Source: Chloroflexi bacterium OLB14
Lineage (GTDB): Bacteria; Chloroflexota; Anaerolineae; Anaerolineales; Villigracilaceae
Length of the DNA stretch: 64,000 nucleotides
Assembly (NCBI GenBank): GCA_001567105.1
Contig: LMZR01000014.1
Coordinates: 62,001 to 126,000, forward strand
Reading direction: 5' to 3'
Positions 35,347-44,950 of this stretch are shown one piece after another. Each line of letters opens with the position of its first letter. Position 1 is the stretch's first letter. Made by a program: the position numbers and the translations under genes. Under the pieces are notes generated by a model that ran no database searches, was not told the origin of the DNA, and worked only from the letters and a program-made list of their open reading frames with translations.

Positions 35347-36672
35347 ATGACTAACATACAAGCAACTTATCATTTTCCAAAAGGTTTTTTGTGGGGAACA
35401 GCAACATCTTCGCATCAAGTGGAAGGCAGTAATACAAATAATAATTGGTATGCGTGGGAAGAAGCAGGGCATACGATTCATAAATCTAATTTGGCGGCAG
35501 ATTGGTGGGGCGGACGTTGGCGTGAAGATTTTGACCGTGCTGTTGAAACAGGACAAAACGCGCATCGTTTTTCGATTGAGTGGAGTCGTGTGCAACCAAC
35601 GCCTGATACTTGGGATGAAGATGCGTTAGAAAAATATCGCGCGATATTGCGTGGCTTGAAAGAACGCAAGATGACTGCATTGGTGACGTTGCATCATTTT
35701 ACTGATCCGTTGTGGTTAACTGATGGTTGGGAAAATGAAAATGTAGTTGTGCATTTTGAAAAATATGTGCGTAAAGTTGTAGATGCGTTAAAGGATTATG
35801 TCAATTTGTGGGTGACGATTAACGAACCGAATGTCTATGCGTTAAGTGGTTATGTAGTTGGGGCTTTTCCGCCTGGTAAAAAAGATACAAAATTATCTAT
35901 GCGTGTGATGGGCAACATGATTCGCGCTCATGCGGCGGCGTATAAAGCGATTCATGAATTGCAACCAGAAGCACGCGTTGGTTATGCTTTGCATTATCGC
36001 CCAATGGTCCCACGTATCAAATGGTCACCAGTAGATAGATTGATGCGAAACATTCGTTATAACGGACTCAACATGGCATTTCCATCTGCCATTTCAACAG
36101 GTGTGATGAAATCTCCGATTGGGAATCAAAATATCCCCGAAGCCAAAGGCACACAAGATTATCTCGGATTAAATTATTATTCAGTAGATACCGTTTGGTT
36201 TGATATAACAAAATCCACTGAATTATTTTCTAACAGTGGTTATCCTAAAGATGCCGATATGAGCGATACAAATTTCATCGCCAATATTCCCGAAGGAATT
36301 TTTGATTCAATCAAATGGATTGAAAGAACCTATCCGAATTTACCAATCATCATCACTGAAAATGGTGTAGAAGATTCGGATGATCATCTTCGCCCAAGAT
36401 ATTTGGCACAACATTTACATCAAGTATGGCGAGCGGTTAATTTCAATTGGCAAGTGAAGGGATATTTTCACTGGTCATTAGTAGATAATTTTGAATGGGA
36501 ACGTGGCTGGACTCAACGCTTCGGTTTATGGGGGTTGGATGTTGATACGCAAAAACGAATCCGCCGCCCATCTGTTGATTTGTATGCTGAAATTTGCAAA
36601 GAAAATGGCATCTCATCTGAGATGATTCAGAAGTATTGCCCTGAAGTGTTTGAAAAGTTGTTTCCTAAATAG
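35347..36672 (+). CDS. Glycoside hydrolase family 1 (beta-glucosidase-like)
   Basis: The protein has 441 residues, a complete (beta/alpha)8 barrel. It has the N-terminal FPKGFLWGTATSSHQVEG, the acid/base Glu in VTINEPNVYALSGY, and the nucleophile Glu in IITENGVED, then YFHWSLVDNFEWERGW near the end. It is cytosolic, with no signal peptide. It should cleave beta-linked glucosides or galactosides. The start codon lies in a GAGACTAG-type tandem repeat, so the ribosome site is poor (CTAGGAGAC). Confidence 0.93.
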   Translation: MTNIQATYHFPKGFLWGTATSSHQVEGSNTNNNWYAWEEAGHTIHKSNLAADWWGGRWREDFDRAVETGQNAHRFSIEWSRVQPTPDTWDEDALEKYRAILRGLKERKMTALVTLHHFTDPLWLTDGWENENVVVHFEKYVRKVVDALKDYVNLWVTINEPNVYALSGYVVGAFPPGKKDTKLSMRVMGNMIRAHAAAYKAIHELQPEARVGYALHYRPMVPRIKWSPVDRLMRNIRYNGLNMAFPSAISTGVMKSPIGNQNIPEAKGTQDYLGLNYYSVDTVWFDITKSTELFSNSGYPKDADMSDTNFIANIPEGIFDSIKWIERTYPNLPIIITENGVEDSDDHLRPRYLAQHLHQVWRAVNFNWQVKGYFHWSLVDNFEWERGWTQRFGLWGLDVDTQKRIRRPSVDLYAEICKENGISSEMIQKYCPEVFEKLFPK

Positions 36673-36699
36673 ACCATAGACGATGGACAATAGACCGTG
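36671..36699 (+). repeat. Short tandem repeat (ATAGACCATAGAC type)
   Basis: ATAGACC/ATAGACG/ATGGACA/ATAGACC heptamer-like units follow the GH1 stop codon directly. Confidence 0.55.
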
Positions 36700-36709
36700 A
36701 GGAGGTCAC

Positions 36710-37516
36710 ATGGATTTCAAAACACAACTAACAGGCTTGAATGAATTGCTTTCTATCATTTATGGTGATGAAACAAAATTAAGTTCGTTGTTGCGCGAAC
36801 TTGGTTTTGAAGAATCACAAATTGAATTCGTGCGCGATAAACATTTAGAAAATATCGTCTCTCAATTTTTGGATGTGATTCACAAACGCCTCACCAATGA
36901 TGCAGGGAAAGATACTTATTATCAAATTCTTGTGCGCCGTTATGGGTTGGATGGCGAAGCAAAAGAGCAACTTTCATCCATTGCGCCGAAATATAATTAC
37001 AGCCCTGAATATCTAAAACAAATTTTTGATGAAATCATTGAACGAGTCAAAACTAAAACTTGGCAAGCCGAGTTGAAGAAAAGCCTTAAGCAAATTGTGA
37101 TTCAAAAATTAAGTGAGCTAAATCAAAAGCCTAAAGTGGAAAATATTGTAGATAAACTCAAACGGCTGGAGAATCTCAAAGGCGCGGCAGATGTGGCTCG
37201 TTTAGATTATGAATCCAAACGAGCAGATATTCTCAAACAGATTCAATCTCAATTAGATGCACTCGATTCAGAATACAAGCCTCTACTTGATTCTGCTGAG
37301 GAAAATATCTCCACGCTGGAGAATGAGATTAAGACCGATGTGCTATTACATGGCGAAAGTGTGACAGGCGGAATGTATCGCGCTACGTTTACAAAGGGAC
37401 GAGTCTCTTGGGATAATGAAGGCATAGAAAAATATGCCTCGTCACATCCCGAAGTGATGCAATTTCGTAAGCAGGGTCAGCCGAGTGTGACGTTGCGAGT
37501 TGTGCAAAGCGGGTAA
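36710..37516 (+). CDS. Unknown protein with sigma-region-4-like segment, coiled coil and Gp157-like C-terminus
   Basis: The protein has 268 residues and no recognised family. Residues 71-113 (ILVRRYGLDGEAKEQL, then SPEYLKQIFDEIIERV) resemble the helix-turn-helix of sigma-70 region 4, with the recognition helix sequence changed. Residues ~140-205 are a charged coiled coil. Residues ~205-268 form a beta-rich end (MYRATFTKGRVSWDNEGIE) reminiscent of phage Gp157/Gam-like proteins. It starts after GAGGAGGTCAC, a strong ribosome site. Role unknown; DNA binding is a guess. Confidence 0.6.
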   Translation: MDFKTQLTGLNELLSIIYGDETKLSSLLRELGFEESQIEFVRDKHLENIVSQFLDVIHKRLTNDAGKDTYYQILVRRYGLDGEAKEQLSSIAPKYNYSPEYLKQIFDEIIERVKTKTWQAELKKSLKQIVIQKLSELNQKPKVENIVDKLKRLENLKGAADVARLDYESKRADILKQIQSQLDALDSEYKPLLDSAEENISTLENEIKTDVLLHGESVTGGMYRATFTKGRVSWDNEGIEKYASSHPEVMQFRKQGQPSVTLRVVQSG

Positions 37517-37583
37517 TTCTCTTAGCCTTACAAATTCGTTTTCCAGACTTAAATACGCAAAAGCCAAAAAAATGAATTTGGAC

Positions 37584-37589
37584 TATAAT
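37584..37589 (+). promoter_or_regulatory. Possible -10 element of the KimA-TrkA operon
   Basis: A perfect TATAAT lies 77 bases before the permease start, followed by a hairpin-forming leader (AAGGCATAC / GTATTGCCTT). No good -35 is visible. The leader lacks the conserved blocks of the ydaO/c-di-AMP riboswitch. Confidence 0.35.
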
Positions 37590-37665
37590 CCGTCCTTGTC
37601 TTAAACGAGAAAGGCATACTTCTAGGTATTGCCTTAATTCACCTGTGTATTAATAAGTTGGCTTT

Positions 37666-39633
37666 ATGATCAATCAAGAAAAAAAACAAACTCCGATTAT
37701 CGAAAGAAGTACAGACTATAAACCTCGTCGCACATTTCGCTCTTGGCTCATTGGCAGACCGCTCCCCACTGCTGATGCGGCGCATGAAACTATTGGGAAA
37801 GTGGTTGGTTTAGCAGTTTTCGCTTCAGACGCACTTTCATCTAATGCTTATGCAACACAAGAAATTATGGTTGTTTTAGCTGCGGCTGGTTCAATTGCCT
37901 TTGGCTACGTCTTCCCCATTTCCATTGCTATTGTTGCTTTATTAGTACTTGTTTCAATCTCCTATGTGCAAGTAATCAAATCTTACCCGAATGGTGGTGG
38001 AGCTTATGTTGTTGCAAAAGATAACCTTGGAGATATTGCAGGCTTAACAGCAGCATCTGCTCTATTAGCAGATTACATCTTAACTGTTTCTGTATCTATT
38101 TCATCGGGTGTAGCACAAATTGTTTCAGCTTACCCTCACTTGTATGAATATAGAGTAATAATTGCAGTTACAGCAGTCTTTTTATTAATGCTGATTAATC
38201 TAAGGGGTGTACGCGAATCAGGCGCCGCCATTGCATTTCCAAGTATGTCCTTTATTATTATTATGCTAGTATTAGTAGCTGTTGGTATGTTCAAATATTT
38301 CTCAGGGACATTAGGTACTGTTATCAACCCTCCTGAAATGTTCGCTCATGGCATCACTACATATGGCTTGCCATTTTTGATTTTGCACGCCTTCTCAAGT
38401 GGCACCACTGCCTTAACAGGCATTGAAGCTATATCCAATGGAACAACTGCATTCAAAGAGCCCCGTGCAAAAAATGCCTCAACCACTTTAATTTGGATGG
38501 TGGCAATATTAGCTACACTCTTCATTGGTATTTCATTTTTAAGCAGTCAAGTCAATGCTATTCCTTCAGAATTTGAAACTGTCATTTCACAACTTGGGCG
38601 CACAATCTTTAGTGGGCAAGGTATTTTTTACTACGCCATTATTATTGCCACAACCATTATCTTGATGTTAGCAGGTAATACTGCTTATGCGGGCTTCCCA
38701 CGCTTAAGTGCATTAATGGCAATGGATGGTTTCTTACCCCGCCAGCTAACTTATCGCGGAAGTCGCTTAGTTTACTCACGCGGAATTGTAGCCTTAGCCT
38801 TTTTATCTTCAATCCTTATTATCTTATTTCAAGCCAGCGTCACTAGGTTAATTCCTTTATATGCAATCGGCGTATTCCTTTCATTCACATTAGCACAAAG
38901 TGGTATGGCTTTACACTGGTGGAAAAGTAGACATATAACAGAGCAACCCCATAACACGAATAAAAATAACGAACCTCTCAGCAACAAACTAAGCTATGAT
39001 CCACTCTGGTTTTTGAAAATGCTACTCAACGGCTTTGGCGCAATTTGTACTGCCATAGTTATCATCATATTTTCGGTTACAAAATTTAAAGACGGTGCCT
39101 TCGTCATTTTAATTTTAATTCCCATCCTTATTAGCATTTTTGGGCAATTCATCTGCACTATAAAAAAATTGGCAAAAAACCTTTCACTTGAAAACTTTGG
39201 CGTGATACCACCGCATACCATGCGTCATCGCGTCATTATGCCTTTGAGCGGGGTGCACCAAGGCACCTTATTCGCCCTACGTTATGCCCGTATGCTATCA
39301 GATGATGTTACTGCGGTACATGTGACTATTGAACCCACCGATGCTGAAAAAGTAAGAAAAAAATGGGAAACTTGGGGCGAAGGCACACGTCTTGTAATTT
39401 TAGATTCTCCCTACCGCCTCTTCGTTGAGCCGTTATTAAAATACATTTCAGATATTTCAGAACAACGCCAACCAGGTGAAACAATTACGATTGTAGTGCC
39501 AGAATTTGTTTCAGAAAACAAAATTACCAGCACCCTACATACTAATACCGCAAGTATTTTGCGCGACCAGCTAAAATATCAACATGGCATCGTCATCACC
39601 AACGTGCCTTATCATATCCACGATAATGAATAA
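37666..39633 (+). CDS. KimA-like APC-superfamily potassium permease
   Basis: The protein has 655 residues. It starts like KimA: RSWLIGRPLPTADAAHETI, then VFASDALSSNAYATQEIMVV and SYPNGGGAYVVAKDNLG. About 12 transmembrane helices follow, to about residue 505. The C-terminal ~150 residues (MRHRVIMPLSGVHQG onward) form a soluble domain like the nucleotide-binding UspA-like region of KimA. KimA is a high-affinity K+ importer. Two TrkA genes directly downstream make K+ transport the best call; amino-acid transport is the alternative. Confidence 0.82.
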   Translation: MINQEKKQTPIIERSTDYKPRRTFRSWLIGRPLPTADAAHETIGKVVGLAVFASDALSSNAYATQEIMVVLAAAGSIAFGYVFPISIAIVALLVLVSISYVQVIKSYPNGGGAYVVAKDNLGDIAGLTAASALLADYILTVSVSISSGVAQIVSAYPHLYEYRVIIAVTAVFLLMLINLRGVRESGAAIAFPSMSFIIIMLVLVAVGMFKYFSGTLGTVINPPEMFAHGITTYGLPFLILHAFSSGTTALTGIEAISNGTTAFKEPRAKNASTTLIWMVAILATLFIGISFLSSQVNAIPSEFETVISQLGRTIFSGQGIFYYAIIIATTIILMLAGNTAYAGFPRLSALMAMDGFLPRQLTYRGSRLVYSRGIVALAFLSSILIILFQASVTRLIPLYAIGVFLSFTLAQSGMALHWWKSRHITEQPHNTNKNNEPLSNKLSYDPLWFLKMLLNGFGAICTAIVIIIFSVTKFKDGAFVILILIPILISIFGQFICTIKKLAKNLSLENFGVIPPHTMRHRVIMPLSGVHQGTLFALRYARMLSDDVTAVHVTIEPTDAEKVRKKWETWGEGTRLVILDSPYRLFVEPLLKYISDISEQRQPGETITIVVPEFVSENKITSTLHTNTASILRDQLKYQHGIVITNVPYHIHDNE

Positions 39634-39708
39634 CTTTTTGGAGTCCAACAGCTTGTCGTTGGAAATCCAGAGGCAAGCTTCTGGTCTCCATAATTAAGGA
39701 GTAACAAA

Positions 39709-40371
39709 ATGAATTTTATTGTTTTAGGTTGCGGAAGATTTGGCGCAGAATTAGCCTACCGTCTCTTTCAACATGGACATCAAGTAGTAGTGGTAGATAA
39801 TGAACAAAAATCTTTCAATCGCCTCCACGCTGACTTTCGAGGACGTACTGTTGTAGGAGAAGCACTTTCGGCTGACACTTTATCTCGTGCAGATGCAGAT
39901 CATGCTGATGGTGTAGCAGTTGTCACCAATTCGGATGTATTAAATGCAGTGATTGGACATTCTGTACGTGTGCATTACCCAAATGTAAAGCAAGTAATTG
40001 TAAGAAATTATGATCCTGCTATGCGAGGTATGCTCGAATCTTTTGGTTTACAAATTGTAAGTTCTACCGCATGGGGTGCAGAGCGTATGCAAGAGTTATT
40101 AAACGATTCATCTTTCCGCGCTGTATTCTCGGCAGGTAACGGCGAGGTAGAAATGTATGAAATGTATATTCCCCAAAAGTGGGATGGCATGTCTATTAGC
40201 GAACTGATGAAAGGTTGTGCAGAAATTGTCAGTTTAGCACTTACTCGTGCTGGCAAAGCAGAAATCCCCTCGTCTGAGGCGGTTTTACATCAAGGTGATG
40301 TGCTGACGGTAAGTGCCACTTTTAAGGGTGCAAAATCTTTGCGCACAAAGTTGCAAGAAGGGAAAAATTAA
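39709..40371 (+). CDS. TrkA-type potassium channel/transporter regulatory subunit, first copy
   Basis: The protein has 220 residues. RCK/TrkA_N domain with the nucleotide motif VLGCGRFGAELAYRL and an acidic end of strand 2 (VVVDNE) typical of NAD(H) binding, then a TrkA_C domain (~140-218). It should gate the upstream permease in response to nucleotide. It is separated from the second copy by two bases. Confidence 0.93.
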   Translation: MNFIVLGCGRFGAELAYRLFQHGHQVVVVDNEQKSFNRLHADFRGRTVVGEALSADTLSRADADHADGVAVVTNSDVLNAVIGHSVRVHYPNVKQVIVRNYDPAMRGMLESFGLQIVSSTAWGAERMQELLNDSSFRAVFSAGNGEVEMYEMYIPQKWDGMSISELMKGCAEIVSLALTRAGKAEIPSSEAVLHQGDVLTVSATFKGAKSLRTKLQEGKN

Positions 40372-40373
40372 TT

Positions 40374-41054
40374 ATGTTTGTATTTATTGCTGGTGGTGGG
40401 CGCACAGGTTCAGAGTTGGCTGTGCAATTGCTCGCCCAAAAATATGAAGTGCGTTTATTAGAACATCGCCGTGAATTGTTAGCACGGTTACATCACGAAA
40501 TACCAACCGAAGCAATTTATGAAGGACAAGCTACAGATCCAATTGTCTTAAAGCAAGCAGGTTTAGATAAAGCACAAGTATTAGTAGCATGTACTAATGA
40601 TGATGCGGCTAACTTGACTTTATGCTATTTAGCTCGTACTTTATTTAAAGTAAAACGCACTGTAGCACGAATTAATAACCCACGTAATGCTTGGCTGTTT
40701 GACAAAAACTTCCACGTCGATGAAACCATTAATCAAGCCGACGTGATGGCACATTTGATTCAAGAGGAAATGTCACTTGGCGACATGATGACATTGCTTA
40801 AATTAAGACGTGGAAAATATTCTTTGGTAGAAGAAAAGGTGCCCAAGGGTGCAAAGGCTATTGGCGTGCAAATTAAAGATTTAGGTTTGCCTGAGCAATG
40901 CGTCATTGCCGCCATCATTCGGCATGGAGAAATTATTTTGCCACGTGGTGCATTAGCTTTGGAAGAGTTTGATGAAGTGTTAGCAATCGCTGATGATGAA
41001 GGTGCGAAACAATTGGCTCAGTTATTAGAGCCACCAGATCGGTCGGTGTTGTAA
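40374..41054 (+). CDS. TrkA-type regulatory subunit, second copy
   Basis: The protein has 226 residues. TrkA_N with FIAGGGRTGSELAVQLL and an acidic LLEHRRE at the end of strand 2, then VLVACTNDDAANLTLC; TrkA_C from about residue 140 (LRRGKYSLVEEKVP). With the first copy it could form a heteromeric ring, as for paired CeoB/CeoC in actinobacteria. It ends at a terminator. Confidence 0.92.
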   Translation: MFVFIAGGGRTGSELAVQLLAQKYEVRLLEHRRELLARLHHEIPTEAIYEGQATDPIVLKQAGLDKAQVLVACTNDDAANLTLCYLARTLFKVKRTVARINNPRNAWLFDKNFHVDETINQADVMAHLIQEEMSLGDMMTLLKLRRGKYSLVEEKVPKGAKAIGVQIKDLGLPEQCVIAAIIRHGEIILPRGALALEEFDEVLAIADDEGAKQLAQLLEPPDRSVL

Positions 41055-41070
41055 TTAGCAGTTAGTGATT

Positions 41071-41109
41071 AGCAGTTGGCTTTTAGCAATGAGCCAACTG
41101 CTTTTTTTG
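41071..41109 (+). terminator. Intrinsic terminator of the KimA-TrkA operon
   Basis: Stem AGCAGTTGGCT / AGCCAACTGCT with loop TTTAGCAATG and a T7 tail. Confidence 0.85.
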
Positions 41110-41120
41110 TTAATTTCATT

Positions 41121-41143
41121 GTCACGTTAAAAACGTGACCTAC
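41121..41143. repeat. GTCACGTTAAAAACGTGACC hairpin repeat
   Basis: A perfect palindrome with a short A/T centre, matching the copy at 23273-23292. It lies just past the stop of the convergent ABC gene. Confidence 0.8.
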
Positions 41144-41145
41144 AT

Positions 41146-42960
41146 TTATTTGCTAACCATTTCTTTCATCTGCTCAACATACGCCAGTGATTGATGTCTG
41201 AAATAAGTATTATATAACTCAGCATAATGACCACTTTGCTTTAATAAACTCTCGTGATTGCCTTCTTCGATAATTGTGCCTTTTTGCATCACTACAATTC
41301 TATCTGCGGCTTTGACTGTGGATAAACGATGAGCAATCAAAATGCTAGTTGAATTTTTTAGAATTAAATTTAACGCTTGTTGGATTTGCCATTCTGTAAA
41401 TGGGTCAATGCTGGCAGTCGCTTCATCTAGGATGAAGATAGCAGGATTTTGAACGAGGACACGCATCAATGCTACGAGTTGACGTTGCCCCATGGAAAGA
41501 CGATTCCCTCTCTCTCCAACTTGGGTATTTAAACCTTCGGGCAATGTTTCTAACCATTCACCGTCACCAATTTTTCGTGCGAGTTTTAGCATTTCTTCTT
41601 CTGGAGCATTAGGAGCGGCGTAACGAATATTTTCTGCTACTGTGCCTGAAAATAAAAAAGGAACTTGTGAAACGATTCCAAGTTGACGACGGTATTGTGT
41701 TAAATCAAAAGTGCGGATGTCTCTACCATCAATTAATAATTTGCCTTCTTGATATTCGTAGAAACGGGCAATTAACTTTGCTATGGATGATTTCCCTGCG
41801 CCAGTATGCCCCACAAGGGCAAGAGTCTCTCCAGGTTTAATAACCAAGTTGAAGTCAGTCAGAATCGGTTCTTTATCCGAATAACGGAAATACATGTGAT
41901 CAAAATGAATCTCACCTTTGAGACGTGGCACATCTTGTTTATCTTTTTGAATCACGTTCGGGTCTGCATCAATCAGAGCGAAGACACGTTCTGCGGCAGA
42001 AAGTCCGCCTTGAATTTGCGCCCAAAATGAAGTGAGGTTGAGAACGGGAAAAAAGAATTGATCGAGACTGATAATGAAGAGATACCATGCCCCAATGCTA
42101 ACAAGACCTTTTTCAACACTTAACCCGCCAACATAAACGAGTATGCCCACAAAAACACCACTAACTGCATTTAACACAGGGAATACTAATGAAATCACAA
42201 AACCACGTTGAACATTGACTTGATATGATTGTTGATTCGATTCGTCAAATGATTTGAAAATACTTTCTTCTTGACGGAAATTTTTTGCAATCGAAATACC
42301 ACTGATAGTTTCTTTGATGGCAGCGTTAACATCAGACATGGCTTTCATACCTTTTTTTGTAACGCGCCTTGCCATTTCACGAAAGCCTGCGGCGATTGCA
42401 AAAATAAATGGTAAGAAGCCCACCATTAATAATGCCATGCGTAATTCTGTTTTGAATAAGACATAAGCAATAATGAAGGCTTGAATAAATTGAGCAACAA
42501 CATCAGTGATGATGACTACCAGTTGACCAAAATCATTTGTATCTGAGGTGATGCGCGAGACAATGCGCCCAGATGAAAATTGATCGTAAAAAGATAAATC
42601 ATGTTCGGCGGCGGCACGAAATGCGCGTGAACGTATATCTAACACTACATCACCAACAGAGCGAATTATTAATGCACGCCTGAGCCAGTTTAATCCCCAT
42701 AAACCAAAGGCTACACCGACTAGGATTAATCCGATGGTGCTGATTTCTAAAATAGTAGGTTGGTCTTGAATCAAATCTACCATTTTGCTGACGGTAATTG
42801 GTAAGGCTGCGCCAATAAAGCCTAAGATGACAATGATGATGGAGGCAGTTACCAGTCTTTTGATTTGGGTACCAAAATACGCAACCATGCGTTTGACAAG
42901 CACACGGTCTGTATATTGTCTGTCGTATTTTTCGTCGTTTAATCCTGCAAAGAATCCCAT
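41146..42960 (-). CDS. ABC exporter half-transporter with canonical catalytic site
   Basis: The protein has 604 residues: six-helix exporter domain and ATPase. Walker A GHTGAGKSS, Walker B IFILDEATASID with the catalytic Glu, switch IAHRLST. The signature is LSMGQRQ instead of LSGGQ. With the upstream gene it makes a heterodimeric exporter in which only one site hydrolyses. The two genes are transcribed in the order 44833 to 41146, 112 bases apart. Substrate unknown. Confidence 0.92.
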   Translation of the reverse strand: MGFFAGLNDEKYDRQYTDRVLVKRMVAYFGTQIKRLVTASIIIVILGFIGAALPITVSKMVDLIQDQPTILEISTIGLILVGVAFGLWGLNWLRRALIIRSVGDVVLDIRSRAFRAAAEHDLSFYDQFSSGRIVSRITSDTNDFGQLVVIITDVVAQFIQAFIIAYVLFKTELRMALLMVGFLPFIFAIAAGFREMARRVTKKGMKAMSDVNAAIKETISGISIAKNFRQEESIFKSFDESNQQSYQVNVQRGFVISLVFPVLNAVSGVFVGILVYVGGLSVEKGLVSIGAWYLFIISLDQFFFPVLNLTSFWAQIQGGLSAAERVFALIDADPNVIQKDKQDVPRLKGEIHFDHMYFRYSDKEPILTDFNLVIKPGETLALVGHTGAGKSSIAKLIARFYEYQEGKLLIDGRDIRTFDLTQYRRQLGIVSQVPFLFSGTVAENIRYAAPNAPEEEMLKLARKIGDGEWLETLPEGLNTQVGERGNRLSMGQRQLVALMRVLVQNPAIFILDEATASIDPFTEWQIQQALNLILKNSTSILIAHRLSTVKAADRIVVMQKGTIIEEGNHESLLKQSGHYAELYNTYFRHQSLAYVEQMKEMVSK

Positions 42961-42997
42961 AATTATTTCCGATTTATGATTTTTGATTTACGATTGT

Positions 42998-43076
42998 TTT
43001 GGTAGGCAAGCACACAAGTAGACAAAGTATATTGACATCGTGCATTGCTTACCTGCTTACTTGTTTACTTTATTAC
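42998..43076. repeat. Tandem ACAAGTAgAC-type repeats in inverted orientation
   Basis: GGCAAGCACACAAGTAGAC on one side and TGCTTACTTGTTTACTT on the other, about 30 bases apart. Similar arrays are at 32975-33022 and 63395-63472. Confidence 0.6.
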
Positions 43077-44833
43077 TCTCTAAAAATTCTTGAATATGCT
43101 TCGGAGGTTTTCATCAATTCGTCATGTGAACCAATGGCGGCGATTTGACCTTTACGAAGCACGATGATTAAGTCAGCCCAGCGGATTTGTGATAAGCGAT
43201 GTGTGATGATGAATGTTGTTCGTCCGCGAGCGGCGTTTGAAATAGCACGTTGAATTTTATCTTCGGTGGCAGAGTCAATCGCAGAGGTTGAATCATCTAG
43301 CACCAAAATTTTGGGTTCAGTTAAGAATGCGCGTGCTAATGCAATGCGTTGACGTTGCCCGCCAGAGAGTGTGACGCCACGTTCACCGACAACAGTTCCA
43401 TAAGTTTGGTCAAAGTCTAAAATAAAATCGTGCGCTTGGGCGGCGATGGAAGCCGACATGACTTCATCTTTTGTGGCGTTTGGTTTGCCAAAAGCAATGT
43501 TGTCACTTAATGAACGTGAGAATAAAAATATATCTTGTTCAATAATAGATATTTGCTCACGCAGTGAGGCTAAGTTCCAATCACGTACATCTACCTCATC
43601 TACAAATACTTGACCTTCGGTTACATCATAGGTGCGATTAATTAATTTGGCTAATGATGTTTTGCCTGCACCTGTTTGCCCAACAATTGCAACGGTTTGA
43701 CCAGCGTTTACTTTGAAAGAAATATTTTTTAATATCGGCTCACCGTTTGGATAACTGAAGGAGACATTACGAAACTCGATGTCACCACGCATGTTGGAGG
43801 TCAAGCCTGAAGCGTTTTGGTCGAGATGAGTCTCGCGTTTGATTAAATCTAAAATCCGCTTGGCAGATGAAAATCCAGAAGATATTTGTGAATATGCAAA
43901 TGTAGAAGTAAAAGTTGGGAAGCCCAACAATTGCAACATGCCGAAGTAACCAACTACATCACCAATGCTAATTAAATTTTGACGATACAAAAGTAAAGCA
44001 TGTACAAGTCCAGTAGCGAATGCCAAGCCTAATAAAAGCATAGCAATATATTTTGCTTCTAATTCACCTTGTTGAATAAAAGCATCACGCACTTTTTTGG
44101 CGTTCAACACAAAGCGTTCTACTTCGGCATCTTCTTGGGCGGCGCCTTTCATAATTTCAACGCCATCTAATGATTCGGAAAGATGTGTGTTCATACTTCC
44201 AAAAGTAGCCCGCACTTGATCGGTGACAGGTGATAATTGTTTAAGATAACGTGCTAATGCAACAAAGTAAACAATGGTGAAAAGTATAGGAGTCAGAATC
44301 AATGACCAATGATAAGTAGGACCAAAAAACAATGGCATTAGAATAAACATGAATGAGCCAACGACAAGATTTGCGCCAGGGCTAAACATATAATTGACTT
44401 CACGCACATCATTAGTGGCGCGCGCCATCGTATCGCCTACAGGTTGCAAGTTATGAAACGTCATACTCTTTCCAAGCAATGAAAGATATAACTCGTCACG
44501 AATATCACGTTCCATTCTTTGAGCCATTAACTCTGCCCCAAAATTTCTGCCCAGTTGCAACACGCCACGTACAATTTGTGAAATGCCAATGGTTAATGCC
44601 AATGGTAATAAGACACTTGTGTCCATGTGGTCTTTAATCGAGTCAAACGCATCACCTGTTAAAACAGGTACTACTACAGCCAGCACAGCATTTCCTATTG
44701 CACCGACAAAAAGCATCACCACGATCCAAATATATGGTTTGATATGTGAAGCCAGCCAAGCAGTTGGCGAAGAATAATCGTATTTATTTTCTCGATGTAA
44801 GGTAAATTCAGCAGGGGTACTTAATATAGTCAT
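43073..44833 (-). CDS. ABC exporter half-transporter with altered Walker B
   Basis: The protein has 586 residues: six-helix exporter domain and ATPase. Walker A GQTGAGKTS and signature LSGGQRQRI are standard. Walker B is ILVLDDSTSAID with Asp for the catalytic Glu, while the switch keeps His (ITHRLSQ). It is the degenerate half of a heterodimeric exporter whose other half is the downstream gene. It lacks the enlarged outer loop of the pair at 14-18 kb. Confidence 0.92.
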   Translation of the reverse strand: MTILSTPAEFTLHRENKYDYSSPTAWLASHIKPYIWIVVMLFVGAIGNAVLAVVVPVLTGDAFDSIKDHMDTSVLLPLALTIGISQIVRGVLQLGRNFGAELMAQRMERDIRDELYLSLLGKSMTFHNLQPVGDTMARATNDVREVNYMFSPGANLVVGSFMFILMPLFFGPTYHWSLILTPILFTIVYFVALARYLKQLSPVTDQVRATFGSMNTHLSESLDGVEIMKGAAQEDAEVERFVLNAKKVRDAFIQQGELEAKYIAMLLLGLAFATGLVHALLLYRQNLISIGDVVGYFGMLQLLGFPTFTSTFAYSQISSGFSSAKRILDLIKRETHLDQNASGLTSNMRGDIEFRNVSFSYPNGEPILKNISFKVNAGQTVAIVGQTGAGKTSLAKLINRTYDVTEGQVFVDEVDVRDWNLASLREQISIIEQDIFLFSRSLSDNIAFGKPNATKDEVMSASIAAQAHDFILDFDQTYGTVVGERGVTLSGGQRQRIALARAFLTEPKILVLDDSTSAIDSATEDKIQRAISNAARGRTTFIITHRLSQIRWADLIIVLRKGQIAAIGSHDELMKTSEAYSRIFRE

Positions 44834-44950
44834 AAAACAATTGTATCATTTCTGAACGCATCAACTGAGCAACTCTTACCTTTACAGGGTGTTCTTAAAT
44901 ATAAGACTAGCAATTCGGCTAGCTGTAATTCAACTCAAGGAGCGTGTGAC

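Noticed and set aside
37517-37665. ydaO (c-di-AMP) riboswitch before the KimA-like gene
   Set aside because: KimA genes often have one, but the 149-base leader lacks its conserved blocks and is too short; only a small hairpin and a -10-like TATAAT are visible.
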